From the NCBI RefSeq assembly GCF_024055725.1, contig NZ_JAMXMX010000018.1, forward strand, positions 1 to 64,000: DNA of 64,000 bases. The letters are read 5' to 3'. The position numbers and the translations under genes were made by a program. Under the pieces are notes generated by a model that did not search any database, was not told the DNA's origin, and saw only the letters and a program-made list of their open reading frames with translations. How positions within the stretch are numbered: position 1 is the first letter of the stretch; every line of letters begins with the position of its first letter. Below, piece by piece: positions 54,963 through 63,006 of this stretch. Source of the DNA: Actinoallomurus spadix (GTDB taxonomy: Bacteria; Actinomycetota; Actinomycetes; Streptosporangiales; Streptosporangiaceae).

Positions 54963-54994
54963 CGGCCGCCGGCCACGATCGTGGCCGGCGGCCG
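54963..54994. terminator. Perfect 32-base palindrome, terminator
   Basis: The two 16-base halves are exact complements without a loop of their own (a few central bases must stay unpaired in RNA). It starts 18 bases after the stop codon of the PEBP gene on the minus strand and before the AlaX promoter. Most likely a transcription terminator; an extremely GC-rich recombination or binding site is less likely. Confidence 0.65.
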
Positions 54995-55011
54995 TCCGGG
55001 GGCCCTGCCCG

Positions 55012-55545
55012 TCAGGCGGGGGTCTCGGCGATGGCGGTCAGGACCGCGCGGCCGAGGATGTGGCCGGCCATGGTGAAGCCGAGGAGGGCCGGGGTGGCGT
55101 CGGCAGGGACGCCGATGGACTCGACGTCGAGGGCGTGCACCACCACGAAGTAGCGGTGCGGGCCGTGCCCCGCCGGTGGGGCGGCGCCGATGTAGCGGGG
55201 CAGCCGGGCGTCGTTGGGCAGCTGGAAGGCGCCCTCGGGCAGGCCCGACCCGGTGTCGTCGCCGGCGCCCTCGGGCAGTTCGGTGACGGTGGCGGGGATG
55301 TCGGCGACCGCCCAGTGCCAGAACCCGGACCCGGTGGGGGCGTCGGGGTCGTAGACGGTGACGGCGTAGCTCTTGGTGCCCGCCGGCGCGCCGTGCCAGG
55401 CCAGATGCGGGGAGAGGTCCTTCCCTCCGGGGACGCCGGAGGACCACTGCTCGGGCGGCCAGGCGGCGCCGTCGGTGATCGTGGTGCTCGTCACGGTGAA
55501 GGAGGCCGTCTCGGGGAGGCGGGCGAAGGGGTCGTTGAAGCTCAT
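55012..55545 (-). CDS. YbhB/YbcL family PEBP protein
   Basis: 177 residues. Phosphatidylethanolamine-binding-protein features: '[26 protein letters not shown]' (about 45-71), '[14 protein letters not shown]' and '[13 protein letters not shown]', which form the anion pocket with D-P-D-A-P and G-x-H-R-Y. Bacterial members (E. coli YbhB, YbcL) have no settled role; ligand is probably a small anion. It is divergent from a GntR gene with a palindrome between. Confidence 0.9.
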   Translation of the reverse strand: MSFNDPFARLPETASFTVTSTTITDGAAWPPEQWSSGVPGGKDLSPHLAWHGAPAGTKSYAVTVYDPDAPTGSGFWHWAVADIPATVTELPEGAGDDTGSGLPEGAFQLPNDARLPRYIGAAPPAGHGPHRYFVVVHALDVESIGVPADATPALLGFTMAGHILGRAVLTAIAETPA

Positions 55546-55650
55546 CGGTCGTTCCTTCCAGGTCGTGCTCTCGGGTGACGGGAATGCGGCCGCCGAAGCG
55601 GCCCGCGGGCGTCGCGCCGAGCATCCCGAACGGAATCGACCATAACACAG

Positions 55651-55662
55651 ATAATCGATTAT
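55651..55662. promoter_or_regulatory. GntR operator, ATAATCGATTAT
   Basis: A perfect 12-base palindrome 26 bases before the GntR start codon, followed by a related half-site (GAATCGTCTATC). A/T-rich in a GC-rich region and between divergent genes, it is the probable binding site of the GntR protein. Confidence 0.68.
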
Positions 55663-55687
55663 TTGTCGAATCGTCTATCCTGAGGTC

Positions 55688-56425
55688 ATGAGTCAGACGA
55701 CCCGAACCCCGGTTTCGTCGGGGAAACGGATGCTCTCCGACCAGGTCCACGCACACTTGCGAGATGCGATCATGCGTGGGGCCCACGCCCCCGGCGACGC
55801 CCTCAAACCGCAGGACCTCGCCAAGGAGCAGGGCGTGAGCCTGGCCGTCGTGCGCGAGGCGCTCGTGCGGCTGGTCGGCGAGGGCCTCGCCGACCGGCTG
55901 CCCAACCGCGGCTTCGCCGTCCCCGCCTTCTCCGACCGCCGCTGGCAAGAGATCGCGGAGGCCCGCCGGACCATCGAACCGATCGTGCTGCGCATGTCCA
56001 TCGAGCGCGGCGACGTCGACTGGGAGGCCCGCGTACGAGCCGCCCACCACCGTCTGGCCCGCACCCCGCCGTACGCGCCGGGGGAGGGGGAGTACTACAG
56101 CGATGCGTGGGCCGAGGCGCACCGGGTCTTCCACCGCACCCTGCTGGAGGGGTGCGGCAACCCCGTCCTGCTGGAGACCTTCGACCGGATGTGGACCGCC
56201 AGCGAACTGGCCCGCCGCCTCTCGGCGCACCGCACCCCCGGCCGGGACGCGATCGGCGAGCACCGCCGGCTGGAGGAGGCGGCGCTGGCCCGCGACGCCG
56301 ACACCGCGGCCGAGGTTCTGGCCCGGCACCTCACCCTGACCGCGGCCGGACTGACCGGCCGTGGTCAGGGCGAATCCGCGGCAGGGGCCGGACGCGAGGT
56401 CCGGTCAGCCGCCGACCAGGGGTGA
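55688..56425 (+). CDS. GntR family regulator with FCD domain
   Basis: 245 residues. The winged HTH 'MLSDQVHAHLRDAIMRGAHAPGDALKPQDLAKEQGVSLAVVREALVRLVGEGLADRLPNRGFAVP' (about 15-78) fits the FadR subfamily. The all-helical FCD domain (about 90-225) has 'EAHRVFHRTLLEGCGNP' and 'GEHRRLEEAALARDADTAAEVLARHL', with the His and Asp/Glu residues that bind metal and acid ligands. It is divergent from the PEBP gene. Ligand unknown. It overlaps the convergent LysR gene by 21 bases. Confidence 0.88.
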   Translation: MSQTTRTPVSSGKRMLSDQVHAHLRDAIMRGAHAPGDALKPQDLAKEQGVSLAVVREALVRLVGEGLADRLPNRGFAVPAFSDRRWQEIAEARRTIEPIVLRMSIERGDVDWEARVRAAHHRLARTPPYAPGEGEYYSDAWAEAHRVFHRTLLEGCGNPVLLETFDRMWTASELARRLSAHRTPGRDAIGEHRRLEEAALARDADTAAEVLARHLTLTAAGLTGRGQGESAAGAGREVRSAADQG

Positions 56426-57295
56426 GGGCTCCGTCCCGGTGCTCTCGATGAGAGCGTCGATGAGCGCGGCGGTGGCCGGGGGCTCGGGCGGCTCGCCGTA
56501 GGTCGCGGCGAGGACGTACCGCGTCGAGCCGGGGAGCGCGACGGTGTGCACGTCCGGGTTGCGGGCCGCCCGCAGGGTCAGGGCGGGCAGCGCCGTCACG
56601 CCGAGACCGGCCGCGACGAGCGCCTGGACGGCGACGAAGTCGTCCGTGGTGAAGGACACGCGCGGGCTGAACCCCGCGCGTTCACACATCTCGAGTAGGT
56701 GCAGGCGGCAGCGGTCGCAGCCGGCGATCCACTCGGCGTCGGCGTACGCCGCCAGGTCCGGCTCGGCCGCTTCGGCCGTCACGAGGTGGCTCGGCTCGTC
56801 CAGCAGCCGCCGCGTGCGGATGTCGTCCTCCTCGGTGCCGGGGTCGTACCGGAAGATCACCGCCACGTCGACGTAGCCGGCGCGGAGCATGCGGACGGCC
56901 TCGGGCGGCTCCGCCTCGGTGAGGCTGACGCGGAGGCCGGGATGGCGTTCGGCCAGCAGTGACGCGGCGCGGGGCACGAATGTGCCGAGCGCCGACGGGA
57001 ACGCGGCCAGGCGTACCCGGCCCTGGTCGAGCCCCACGTGGGCGGACAGTTCGGCCTCGGCCGCGTCGAGCCGGCCGAGGATCTCCGCGCCGCGCTCGGC
57101 GAGCGTCCGGCCCGCCTCGGTGAGGCGGATGCCCCGGCCGGCGCGCTGCACGAGCTTGGCGCCGGTCTCGGCCTCCAGCCGCGCGAGGTGGTGGCTGACG
57201 GACGGCTGGGAGTAGTGCAGCTCCTTGGCCGCGGCCGTCACCGAGCCCGTACGGGCGACGGCGACGAGCACCCGGAGCCGGGAAACGTCCAGCAT
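56405..57295 (-). CDS. LysR family regulator
   Basis: 296 residues from ATG 57295. The HTH 'MLDVSRLRVLVAVARTGSVTAAAKELHYSQPSVSHHLARLEAETGAKLVQRAGRGIRLTEAG' is standard, and the C-terminal part (about 90-290) is the two-lobed effector domain. It is divergent from a cysteine-dioxygenase-like cupin gene with 103 bases between them that include an ATCGAT core (57306-57311), compatible with a LysR site. It probably controls that gene. Effector unknown. Confidence 0.88.
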   Translation of the reverse strand: MLDVSRLRVLVAVARTGSVTAAAKELHYSQPSVSHHLARLEAETGAKLVQRAGRGIRLTEAGRTLAERGAEILGRLDAAEAELSAHVGLDQGRVRLAAFPSALGTFVPRAASLLAERHPGLRVSLTEAEPPEAVRMLRAGYVDVAVIFRYDPGTEEDDIRTRRLLDEPSHLVTAEAAEPDLAAYADAEWIAGCDRCRLHLLEMCERAGFSPRVSFTTDDFVAVQALVAAGLGVTALPALTLRAARNPDVHTVALPGSTRYVLAATYGEPPEPPATAALIDALIESTGTEPSPLVGG

Positions 57296-57398
57296 GCGGT
57301 CAATATATCGATTCGGTCTATGAGAGCGGCAGCGGATTGGCATTGGACCGATGAGTGCGTCCTCCGGCAGCCTGGGGGAGACGAAGGAGGTAGCCGAG

Positions 57399-57935
57399 AT
57401 GACGGCCGTTCTCGAGACCGTGCGCCCTGGCCTGGAAGATCTGGTGACGGGGGTACGCGCCGCCGTGAACCGTCACGCCGACTGGCGCGAGACCGCACGA
57501 CTCGTCGCGGCCGAGTTGCGGCGCCACCTGCCCACGCCGGACGTGCTGACCGCGGAGGAACGGCTCGGCGACCCCGACCGGTACGTCAGCCACACCCTGT
57601 ACGTCGAGCCCGGCGGCACCTTCTCCCTGGTAGGGCTCGTCTGGCGGCCCGGGCAGGTGACGCCGATCCACGACCACGTCACGTGGTGCGTCTTCGGTGT
57701 CCTGCAGGGTGTGGAGCACGAGGAGCTCTACGTGGAGCGGGACGACCACCTGGTCCGGGTGGGGACGAACGACAACCACGTCGGCGAGGTCAGCGGCTTC
57801 GCGCCGCCCGGCGACATCCACCGCGTGCGGAACTCCGGTGACGGTGTCGCGATCTCCCTGCACATCTACGGCACGGACATCTCCCGGGTCGAGTCGAGCG
57901 TGCGGCGCGTCTACGACCTGCCCGTCCTGGGTTAG
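57399..57935 (+). CDS. Cysteine dioxygenase-type cupin
   Basis: 178 residues. ATG 57399 is eight bases behind AGGAGG; an upstream ATG at 57351 lacks a site. The cupin metal site is in 'GQVTPIHDHVTWCVFGVLQGVEHEELY' (His-x-His near 89-91), with the third His in 'PPGDIHRVRNSGDG'. It resembles type I cysteine dioxygenases and related thiol dioxygenases that form sulfinates. The substrate could be cysteine, 3-mercaptopropionate or another thiol. It is regulated presumably by the divergent LysR protein. It overlaps the convergent enolase-superfamily gene by 4 bases. Confidence 0.82.
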   Translation: MTAVLETVRPGLEDLVTGVRAAVNRHADWRETARLVAAELRRHLPTPDVLTAEERLGDPDRYVSHTLYVEPGGTFSLVGLVWRPGQVTPIHDHVTWCVFGVLQGVEHEELYVERDDHLVRVGTNDNHVGEVSGFAPPGDIHRVRNSGDGVAISLHIYGTDISRVESSVRRVYDLPVLG

Positions 57936-59032
57936 GGGAGCCGCACGACGTCGGCCCGCTCGGTGAACGCGCGCAGGACGTCCGGGACCGGGGCCACGCC
58001 GAGCCCCGGACCGGACGGCACGGTCATCAGCCCGTCCTCCAGCCGGAACGGCTCGGTGATGTCGCGCGTGTAGTACCGGTCGGACGCCGAGACGTCCCCC
58101 GGCAGCGTGCAGCCGGGCAGGGCCGCGAGCGCGAGGTTGGCGGCCCGGCCCAGCCCGGTCTCCAGCATTCCGCCGCACCACACCGGAACGCCGTGCGCCG
58201 CGCACAGGTCGTGGATCCGCCGGGCCTCCAGGTACCCGCCGACGCGGCCGGCCTTGAGGTTGACGATCGAGCAGGCGCCCAGGGTGACGGCGTCGGCGGC
58301 GGCCCGCGCCGAGGTGATCGACTCGTCGAGGCAGACCGGGGTGGTCAGCGACCGGGCGAGCCGGGCGTGGCCGAGCAGGTCGTCCTCGGGCAGCGGCTGC
58401 TCGATCAGCAGCAGGCCGAAGGGGTCCAGCTCCGCGAGGTGCCGCAGGTCCGCCCGGCGGTACGCCGCGTTGGCGTCCACCTGCAGGAGGATGTCGCCGA
58501 ACCGCTCCCGTACCGCGCGCACCGGCTCGAGGTCCCAGCCCGGCTCGATCTTCAGCTTGATCCGCGCGTACCCCTGCTCCAGGTAGGCGCCCACGGCGTC
58601 CAGCAGTTCGGGGATCGAGTCCATGATCCCGACGGACACCCCGGCGGGCACCCGCGTCCGCGTCGCGCCCAGGTACGCCGCGTACGACATCCCCGCCAGG
58701 CGCAGCTCGGCGTCCAGCACCGCCATCTCGACGGCGGCCTTCGCCATCGGGTGGCCCCGGACCGGTTCGAACGCCGCGCCGAGCCCGCGGGCGGTGACCT
58801 CCGCGGGCAGCCGGGGGAGCAGGAAGTCGCGGATGACCTGCTCGGCGCCGTTGACGTACTCGGCGGAGTAGAGGGGGTCCGCGGCGGCGACGCACTCGCC
58901 CCAGCCCTCGGCGTCGTCACCGAAGACCCGGACGAGCAGCACCTCCCGGTCGATCTCCGTACCGAAGGACGTGCGGAACGGCGACACGAGGGGCACGCGG
59001 ATCCGCCGCAGCTCCACTCCGGCGAGCTTCAT
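57932..59032 (-). CDS. Enolase-superfamily OSBS/N-succinylamino acid racemase-like
   Basis: 366 residues from ATG 59032. The catalytic set is complete: 'RIKLKIEPGWD' (Lys-x-Lys near 156-160), 'LLQVDANAAYR' (Asp), 'LIEQPLPEDD' (Glu), 'PVCLDESITS' (Asp) and 'IVNLKAGRVGG' (Lys). This fits o-succinylbenzoate synthase (MenC) or N-succinylamino acid racemase. It directly follows a GNAT acetyltransferase-like gene with a 4-base overlap, the arrangement known from NSAR pathways for D- to L-amino acid conversion. No other menaquinone gene is near, so I lean to NSAR. Confidence 0.85.
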   Translation of the reverse strand: MKLAGVELRRIRVPLVSPFRTSFGTEIDREVLLVRVFGDDAEGWGECVAAADPLYSAEYVNGAEQVIRDFLLPRLPAEVTARGLGAAFEPVRGHPMAKAAVEMAVLDAELRLAGMSYAAYLGATRTRVPAGVSVGIMDSIPELLDAVGAYLEQGYARIKLKIEPGWDLEPVRAVRERFGDILLQVDANAAYRRADLRHLAELDPFGLLLIEQPLPEDDLLGHARLARSLTTPVCLDESITSARAAADAVTLGACSIVNLKAGRVGGYLEARRIHDLCAAHGVPVWCGGMLETGLGRAANLALAALPGCTLPGDVSASDRYYTRDITEPFRLEDGLMTVPSGPGLGVAPVPDVLRAFTERADVVRLP

Positions 59033-59796
59033 CTCGGGCGCTCCAGGAGGTAGTAGCCGGCACGGGTGAAACCGGTCACACGGTATCCCCCGGTGAGGGA
59101 GCCGCCGAGCGCCGCGCGCTGCGCCCGGCGCCACTCCCGGGCCGCGTCCGGGTCGCCCGCCCGCAGGGCGGTGATGTCGGCCGGCGTGCCGACCGCCAGG
59201 GTCGCGGCGCCCGCCGCGTCCCGCGTCTCAGGACGGTCCGCCGCGTCCGCGCGGAGCACGGCCGGCGTGTCCGGCCCGGGCTCCGGCCACGTCGCGGGCC
59301 GGCCGGCGAGGGCCGCCACCACCTTCGGGTCCTCGAGCGGCCAGGTGAGGAGGAGACGGTCGCTGGGGTCGCCCATGTTCAGCTCGTCGGGCATGTCGCC
59401 GTAGAAGTCCTCGGCGTACCCGGTCGCCCGCGCCGCCAGCTTCACCAGGTTGAAGTACGCGTTGCGCCGGGTCAGCGGGTCGAACGTCCAGCCGATGGTC
59501 GGGATGCCGCGCGCCAGCGCCCACGCGCGCTGGTGCGCTTTGATCGCGTACCCGACGCCCCGGCCCGGCACGGTGACGCCGGTGATGTGGGAGTGCAGGC
59601 CGCCGTCCGCGGTCGGGAAGGCCGCGCAGGCCCCGATCATCGTGTCCCCGTCGAACGCCCCGGCGACGTACCCGCCGATGTGCCGCGTCACCTGGAGCAT
59701 CTCGTACGGCATCGGATCGGTCGGCCGCCAGACCTCGGCGAGCAGCGCGGACGCGGCGAAGAGTTCGTTCCGGGTCGTCAGCTCGCGTACGTCCAT
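59029..59796 (-). CDS. GNAT family acyltransferase paired with racemase-like gene
   Basis: 255 residues. GNAT features are 'MIGACAAFPTADGGLHSHITGVTVPGRGVGYAIKAHQRAWALARGIPTIGWTFDPLTRRNAYFNLVKLAARATGYAEDFYG', containing the acyl-CoA loop G-R-G-V-G-Y and the downstream aromatic block. The 'TFDPLTRRNAYFNLVKL' pattern is typical of the GNAT proteins encoded next to NSAR/OSBS enzymes. It would N-acylate (succinylate) an amino acid. Directly downstream, with ATGA overlap, lies the enolase-superfamily gene. Confidence 0.83.
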   Translation of the reverse strand: MDVRELTTRNELFAASALLAEVWRPTDPMPYEMLQVTRHIGGYVAGAFDGDTMIGACAAFPTADGGLHSHITGVTVPGRGVGYAIKAHQRAWALARGIPTIGWTFDPLTRRNAYFNLVKLAARATGYAEDFYGDMPDELNMGDPSDRLLLTWPLEDPKVVAALAGRPATWPEPGPDTPAVLRADAADRPETRDAAGAATLAVGTPADITALRAGDPDAAREWRRAQRAALGGSLTGGYRVTGFTRAGYYLLERPR

Positions 59797-59839
59797 AGTC
59801 CGATGGTGGCCCCGGACCGGCCGTCCGCGCGCACCAGGG

Positions 59840-60991
59840 TCAGGGCAGGTATGGGAACGGGTTCGCGCTCTTGGACGGGGAGGGGCTGCCGCTCCTGGAC
59901 GGCGTGCCGGTCTTCGACGGGGACGGGCCGCCGGTCTTCGGGCTCTTCGACGGGCGGCCGGCCGTGTTCGTCTTCCCGGAGGACTTCTTGCCCGTCTTCG
60001 GCGCCGGGGTCGGCTGCGTGGTGTCGCCGCGGGTGCTGGGCGGGGCGATCGAGACCGGCAGCGGGATGAGGTTCTGGATGTAGACGTCGAACCACCGGCC
60101 GTTGCCGGTGAGGTCGGTCAGCTCGTTCCCGAAGGGGCCCATCAGCGCGAAGGACTTTTCCAGGTTGGCCTGGTTGCGCTGCAGGATCTGCACGACCTTC
60201 TGCAGGTTCCGCAGGGCGGGGTTGAGCGTCGCCTGGTTCTCGTGGATCGTCGCGGTGATCTGCTGGGAGAGGGAGACGGTGCCGGTCAGCAGCTGGTCGA
60301 TCACCGCGCGCCGGTCGTTGATCTCCTGTAGCAGCAGGCCGCCGTTCTGGACGAGGACGGCGAGGTCGCCACTGCGGGCGGCCAGCAGTGAGGTGACGTT
60401 GCCGGAGTGCTTCAGCAGCTCGTTCAGCTCGTCGTCGCGGGAGGACACCGCCCGGGAGACCTTCTGCAGGCCCGCCAGGGTGCGCCGGACGTTCTCCGGA
60501 GTGCCCTCCATCGTCTGGGTCAGGGTGTCCATCGCCTTGGCCAGCTGTTTCGTGTCGATCTTGCCGAGCTGGGCGCTGGCGTCCTGGAGGGCGGGCACCA
60601 CCTCGTACGGCGCCGTGGTGCGTGAGAGCGGGATCTCCCGGCCCGCGGGCTGCTGTCCGGGTCCCTTGGGGTCGAGGGAGAGGAAGTGCGAGCCGAGCAG
60701 CGTCTTGATCTTGATTTGGGCGCGGGTCTGCGTTCCGAAGCGCGCGCTGCTGGTGAACTTCACCTTCACGTGGTCGCCGTCGAGGTCGACGCTCGAGACC
60801 TTGCCGACCTTCACGCCCGCGATCCGCACCTCTTCGCCGGCCTTCAGGCCGGCCGCCTCACTGAACGCCGCGGAGTACGTCGTGCCGCCGGCGAAGTGCT
60901 GCAGGTTGAACGCGAGCAGTGTCGCCAGGCCGGCGGTCGCCAGGCCGGCGATGCCGATCGGCAGCGGATTGCGCTCCCGGAATGGACGCAT
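59840..60991 (-). CDS. Orphan MCE (MlaD) family protein
   Basis: 383 residues from ATG 60991, with GAGGTG upstream. One N-terminal helix (about 10-31) anchors it. The MCE/MlaD domain (about 35-120) has 'SAAFSEAAGLKAGEEVRIAGVKVGKVSSVDLDGDHVKVKFT' and 'LGSHFLSLDP'. A long helical region (about 135-310) and a Pro/Ser/Lys-rich tail with repeated 'PSPSK' units follow. MCE proteins form lipid-import channels, normally six genes with YrbE permeases. Here none of these partners is present. The tail is disordered and may face the outside. A 25-base palindrome lies about 100 bases upstream. Confidence 0.88.
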   Translation of the reverse strand: MRPFRERNPLPIGIAGLATAGLATLLAFNLQHFAGGTTYSAAFSEAAGLKAGEEVRIAGVKVGKVSSVDLDGDHVKVKFTSSARFGTQTRAQIKIKTLLGSHFLSLDPKGPGQQPAGREIPLSRTTAPYEVVPALQDASAQLGKIDTKQLAKAMDTLTQTMEGTPENVRRTLAGLQKVSRAVSSRDDELNELLKHSGNVTSLLAARSGDLAVLVQNGGLLLQEINDRRAVIDQLLTGTVSLSQQITATIHENQATLNPALRNLQKVVQILQRNQANLEKSFALMGPFGNELTDLTGNGRWFDVYIQNLIPLPVSIAPPSTRGDTTQPTPAPKTGKKSSGKTNTAGRPSKSPKTGGPSPSKTGTPSRSGSPSPSKSANPFPYLP

Positions 60992-61088
60992 CAGCGCGGC
61001 ACCTCGCGTCGAATGTCGGCGGACTGGGCGCGCGGTCAGGAGGGACGCCGGCGCCCGCACGGTGCGCGTGCGACACGGCTGAAACCTG

Positions 61089-61113
61089 CGCGTCAGTGAA
61101 AGGTACTGACGCG
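61089..61113. promoter_or_regulatory. Operator upstream of orphan mce gene
   Basis: CGCGTCAGT-GAAAGGT-ACTGACGCG has perfect 9-base arms, 98 bases before the MCE start codon on the minus strand. Its form suits a TetR-type dimer. It could instead be a terminator of the thiolase gene that lies further right (ends at 61223), since both are on the minus strand. Confidence 0.5.
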
Positions 61114-61222
61114 TAGCGTGGCCGACAAGAACCCACCGTGCCCGGCCCGGCCCGCCACCTGCGCACGAAGGAGCATCCACGCAGGTCAGCAATGCCTTAC
61201 TGGCGGCATCGAGTGATGTAAC

Positions 61223-62416
61223 TCACGTTCGGGCGATGATCGCCGATCCGTGGCCGAACAGCCCCTGGTTGACCGCGATCCCGGCGCGCGCCCCCTCCAC
61301 CTGCCGTTTTCCCGCCCTGCCTCGCAGCTGCCAGGTCAGCTCGCAGACCTGGGCGATCGCCTGCGCGGGAATCGCCTCACCGAAGCAGGCCAGCCCGCCG
61401 CTCGGATTCACCGGGATCCGGCCACCGAGCGCGGTCGCCCCATCGCGCAGCAGTCCCTCCGCCTCGCCCGGCGCGCACAGGCCGATGTCCTCGTACCAGT
61501 CCAGCTCCAGCGCCGTGGACAGGTCGTAGACCTCGGCGAACGACAGGTCCTCCGGGCCCAGCCCCGCCTCCTCGTACGCCGCCGCCGCGTTCGCCGACCG
61601 GAAGGGCCGCTCGGGCGGATCGACCGCGACACTCGAATCGGTCGCGAAGTCCGGCAGGTCGAGGGCGGTGTTCGGGAAGGCCGGGGTGACGGTCGCGATC
61701 GCGCCGACGCGCACGGGGGCGCCGTGCCCGCGCCGGCGCGCGTACGCCAGGCTGGACAGCACGACGGCCGCGCCGCCATCGCTGGTCGCGCAGACGTCCA
61801 GCAGCCGCAGCGGGTCGGCGACCACCGGCGACGCGGCCACGTCCGCCGCGGTGACCTCCGCGCGGTACCGCGCGTACGGGTTGTGCCGCCCGTGCCGGGC
61901 GTTCTTCACCTTGACGGCGGCGAAGTCCTCCCGCGTCGCGCCGTACCGCACCATGCGGCGCCGCGCGTACAGCGCGAAGTAGACCGGGTTCGTCGCGCCG
62001 AGCAGCCGGAACCGCAGCCAGTCCGGATCGTCGGGCCGGTCCCCGCCGACGGGCGCGAAGAAGCCCTTCGGTGCCGCGTCCGCGCCGACGACGAGGGCGA
62101 CGTCGACCAGGCCCGCCAGGATCTGCGCCCGGGCCACGCTCATCGCCTGCGCGCCCGACGCACACGCGGCGTAGCAGCTCGAGACGCGCGCCCCCGACCA
62201 GCCCAGTGCCCGGGCGAACGTCGCGCCCGCGACGAAGCCGGGATAACCGTTCCGTATCGTGTCGGCGCCCGCGACGTACTGCACGTCGGCCCAGGCGAGC
62301 CCGGCGTCCTTCAACGCGTCACGCGCCGCCGCCAGGCCGTACTCGACGAAGTTCCGCCCCCACTTGCCCCACGGGTGCATTCCGACACCGAGGACGGCGA
62401 CGTCGCGATCGCTCAC
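61223..62416 (-). CDS. Thiolase-family protein (Rv1627c-like)
   Basis: 397 residues, GTG 62416 overlapping the DUF35 stop (GTGA). The active-site Cys is present in 'SSCYAACASGAQAMSVARAQIL' (about 88-109). 'VNPSGGLACFGEAIPAQAIAQ' and 'GHGSAIIA' give the C-terminal His/Cys region. It is a sterol-carrier/thiolase-type enzyme for a large acyl-CoA. The DUF35 gene directly before it is its probable partner. The pair recalls Rv1628c/Rv1627c of M. tuberculosis, which I remember as KstR-controlled. An exact KstR-type box precedes the pair. Confidence 0.87.
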   Translation of the reverse strand: MSDRDVAVLGVGMHPWGKWGRNFVEYGLAAARDALKDAGLAWADVQYVAGADTIRNGYPGFVAGATFARALGWSGARVSSCYAACASGAQAMSVARAQILAGLVDVALVVGADAAPKGFFAPVGGDRPDDPDWLRFRLLGATNPVYFALYARRRMVRYGATREDFAAVKVKNARHGRHNPYARYRAEVTAADVAASPVVADPLRLLDVCATSDGGAAVVLSSLAYARRRGHGAPVRVGAIATVTPAFPNTALDLPDFATDSSVAVDPPERPFRSANAAAAYEEAGLGPEDLSFAEVYDLSTALELDWYEDIGLCAPGEAEGLLRDGATALGGRIPVNPSGGLACFGEAIPAQAIAQVCELTWQLRGRAGKRQVEGARAGIAVNQGLFGHGSAIIART

Positions 62417-62955
62417 GCGCCCTCCCCGGCGACCGGGCGCCACTTCCAGACGAGGTGGCCCGGGTCGAGCTCCTCGACGACGAGCTCGGCCGTCATCCCG
62501 ACGGCCAGGTCCCCGACGCCGACGCCCCTCACGACCTGGCCGAGGACGATGATCCGTTCGGCCGCCAGTTCGACGGCGGCAATGGCGTACGGCTCGAAGT
62601 CCTCGCCCGAGACGTACGGCGGCGGCGGGCGGTAGCGCGCGTCGGCGTACGACCAGATCCGGCCCCGGCGCGACAGCGGCGTGGGAACCAGGTCCTCGCC
62701 GTCGCAGGCGGGATTGCGGCAGGTCAGGGTCTGCGGCGGGAAGTAGACGGTGCCACAGGCGGTGCAGCGGGTGCCGGTCAGGCGGGGAGGGTCGACGGTG
62801 AACCAGCCGTCGACCACGCTCACCGGCGCGCCGGCGGCCGCGGACTCGGCCACCCGTTCGGCGACGCGTTCGGCCGCGGGCTCGGCTCCCGGCTCGGCCA
62901 TGCGTTCGGCTCCAGGCTCGGCCGCGAGTTCGGGCTCGGGTGCGGGCTGCGCCAC
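62413..62955 (-). CDS. DUF35 Zn-ribbon/OB-fold protein with repeat-rich N-terminus
   Basis: 180 residues, GTG 62955 behind AAGGAGG. Zinc ribbon: 'CTACGTVYFPPQTLTCRNPAC' (four cysteines, about 64-84), then an OB domain ending 'LVWKWRP'. It should act with the thiolase, overlapping it by 4 bases. The first 40 residues are an unusual Ala/Glu/Pro-rich run built from A-E-P-G-A-E-R and A-E-R-V type units (DNA copies of a 7-codon-like repeat). The exact KstR-type box is 37 bases before the start. Confidence 0.87.
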   Translation of the reverse strand: MAQPAPEPELAAEPGAERMAEPGAEPAAERVAERVAESAAAGAPVSVVDGWFTVDPPRLTGTRCTACGTVYFPPQTLTCRNPACDGEDLVPTPLSRRGRIWSYADARYRPPPPYVSGEDFEPYAIAAVELAAERIIVLGQVVRGVGVGDLAVGMTAELVVEELDPGHLVWKWRPVAGEGA

Positions 62956-62992
62956 CGGTGACCTCCTTGTTGACCAAGCGACCGCTCAAATC

Positions 62993-63006
62993 TATAACGC
63001 GTTCTA
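62993..63006. promoter_or_regulatory. KstR-type operator (exact TnnAACnnGTTnnA)
   Basis: TATAACGCGTTCTA fits all fixed positions of the KstR consensus. It lies 37 bases upstream of the DUF35 start and overlaps the stop codon of the transporter gene. Strong evidence that the DUF35/thiolase pair is a steroid-regulon unit. Confidence 0.78.
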
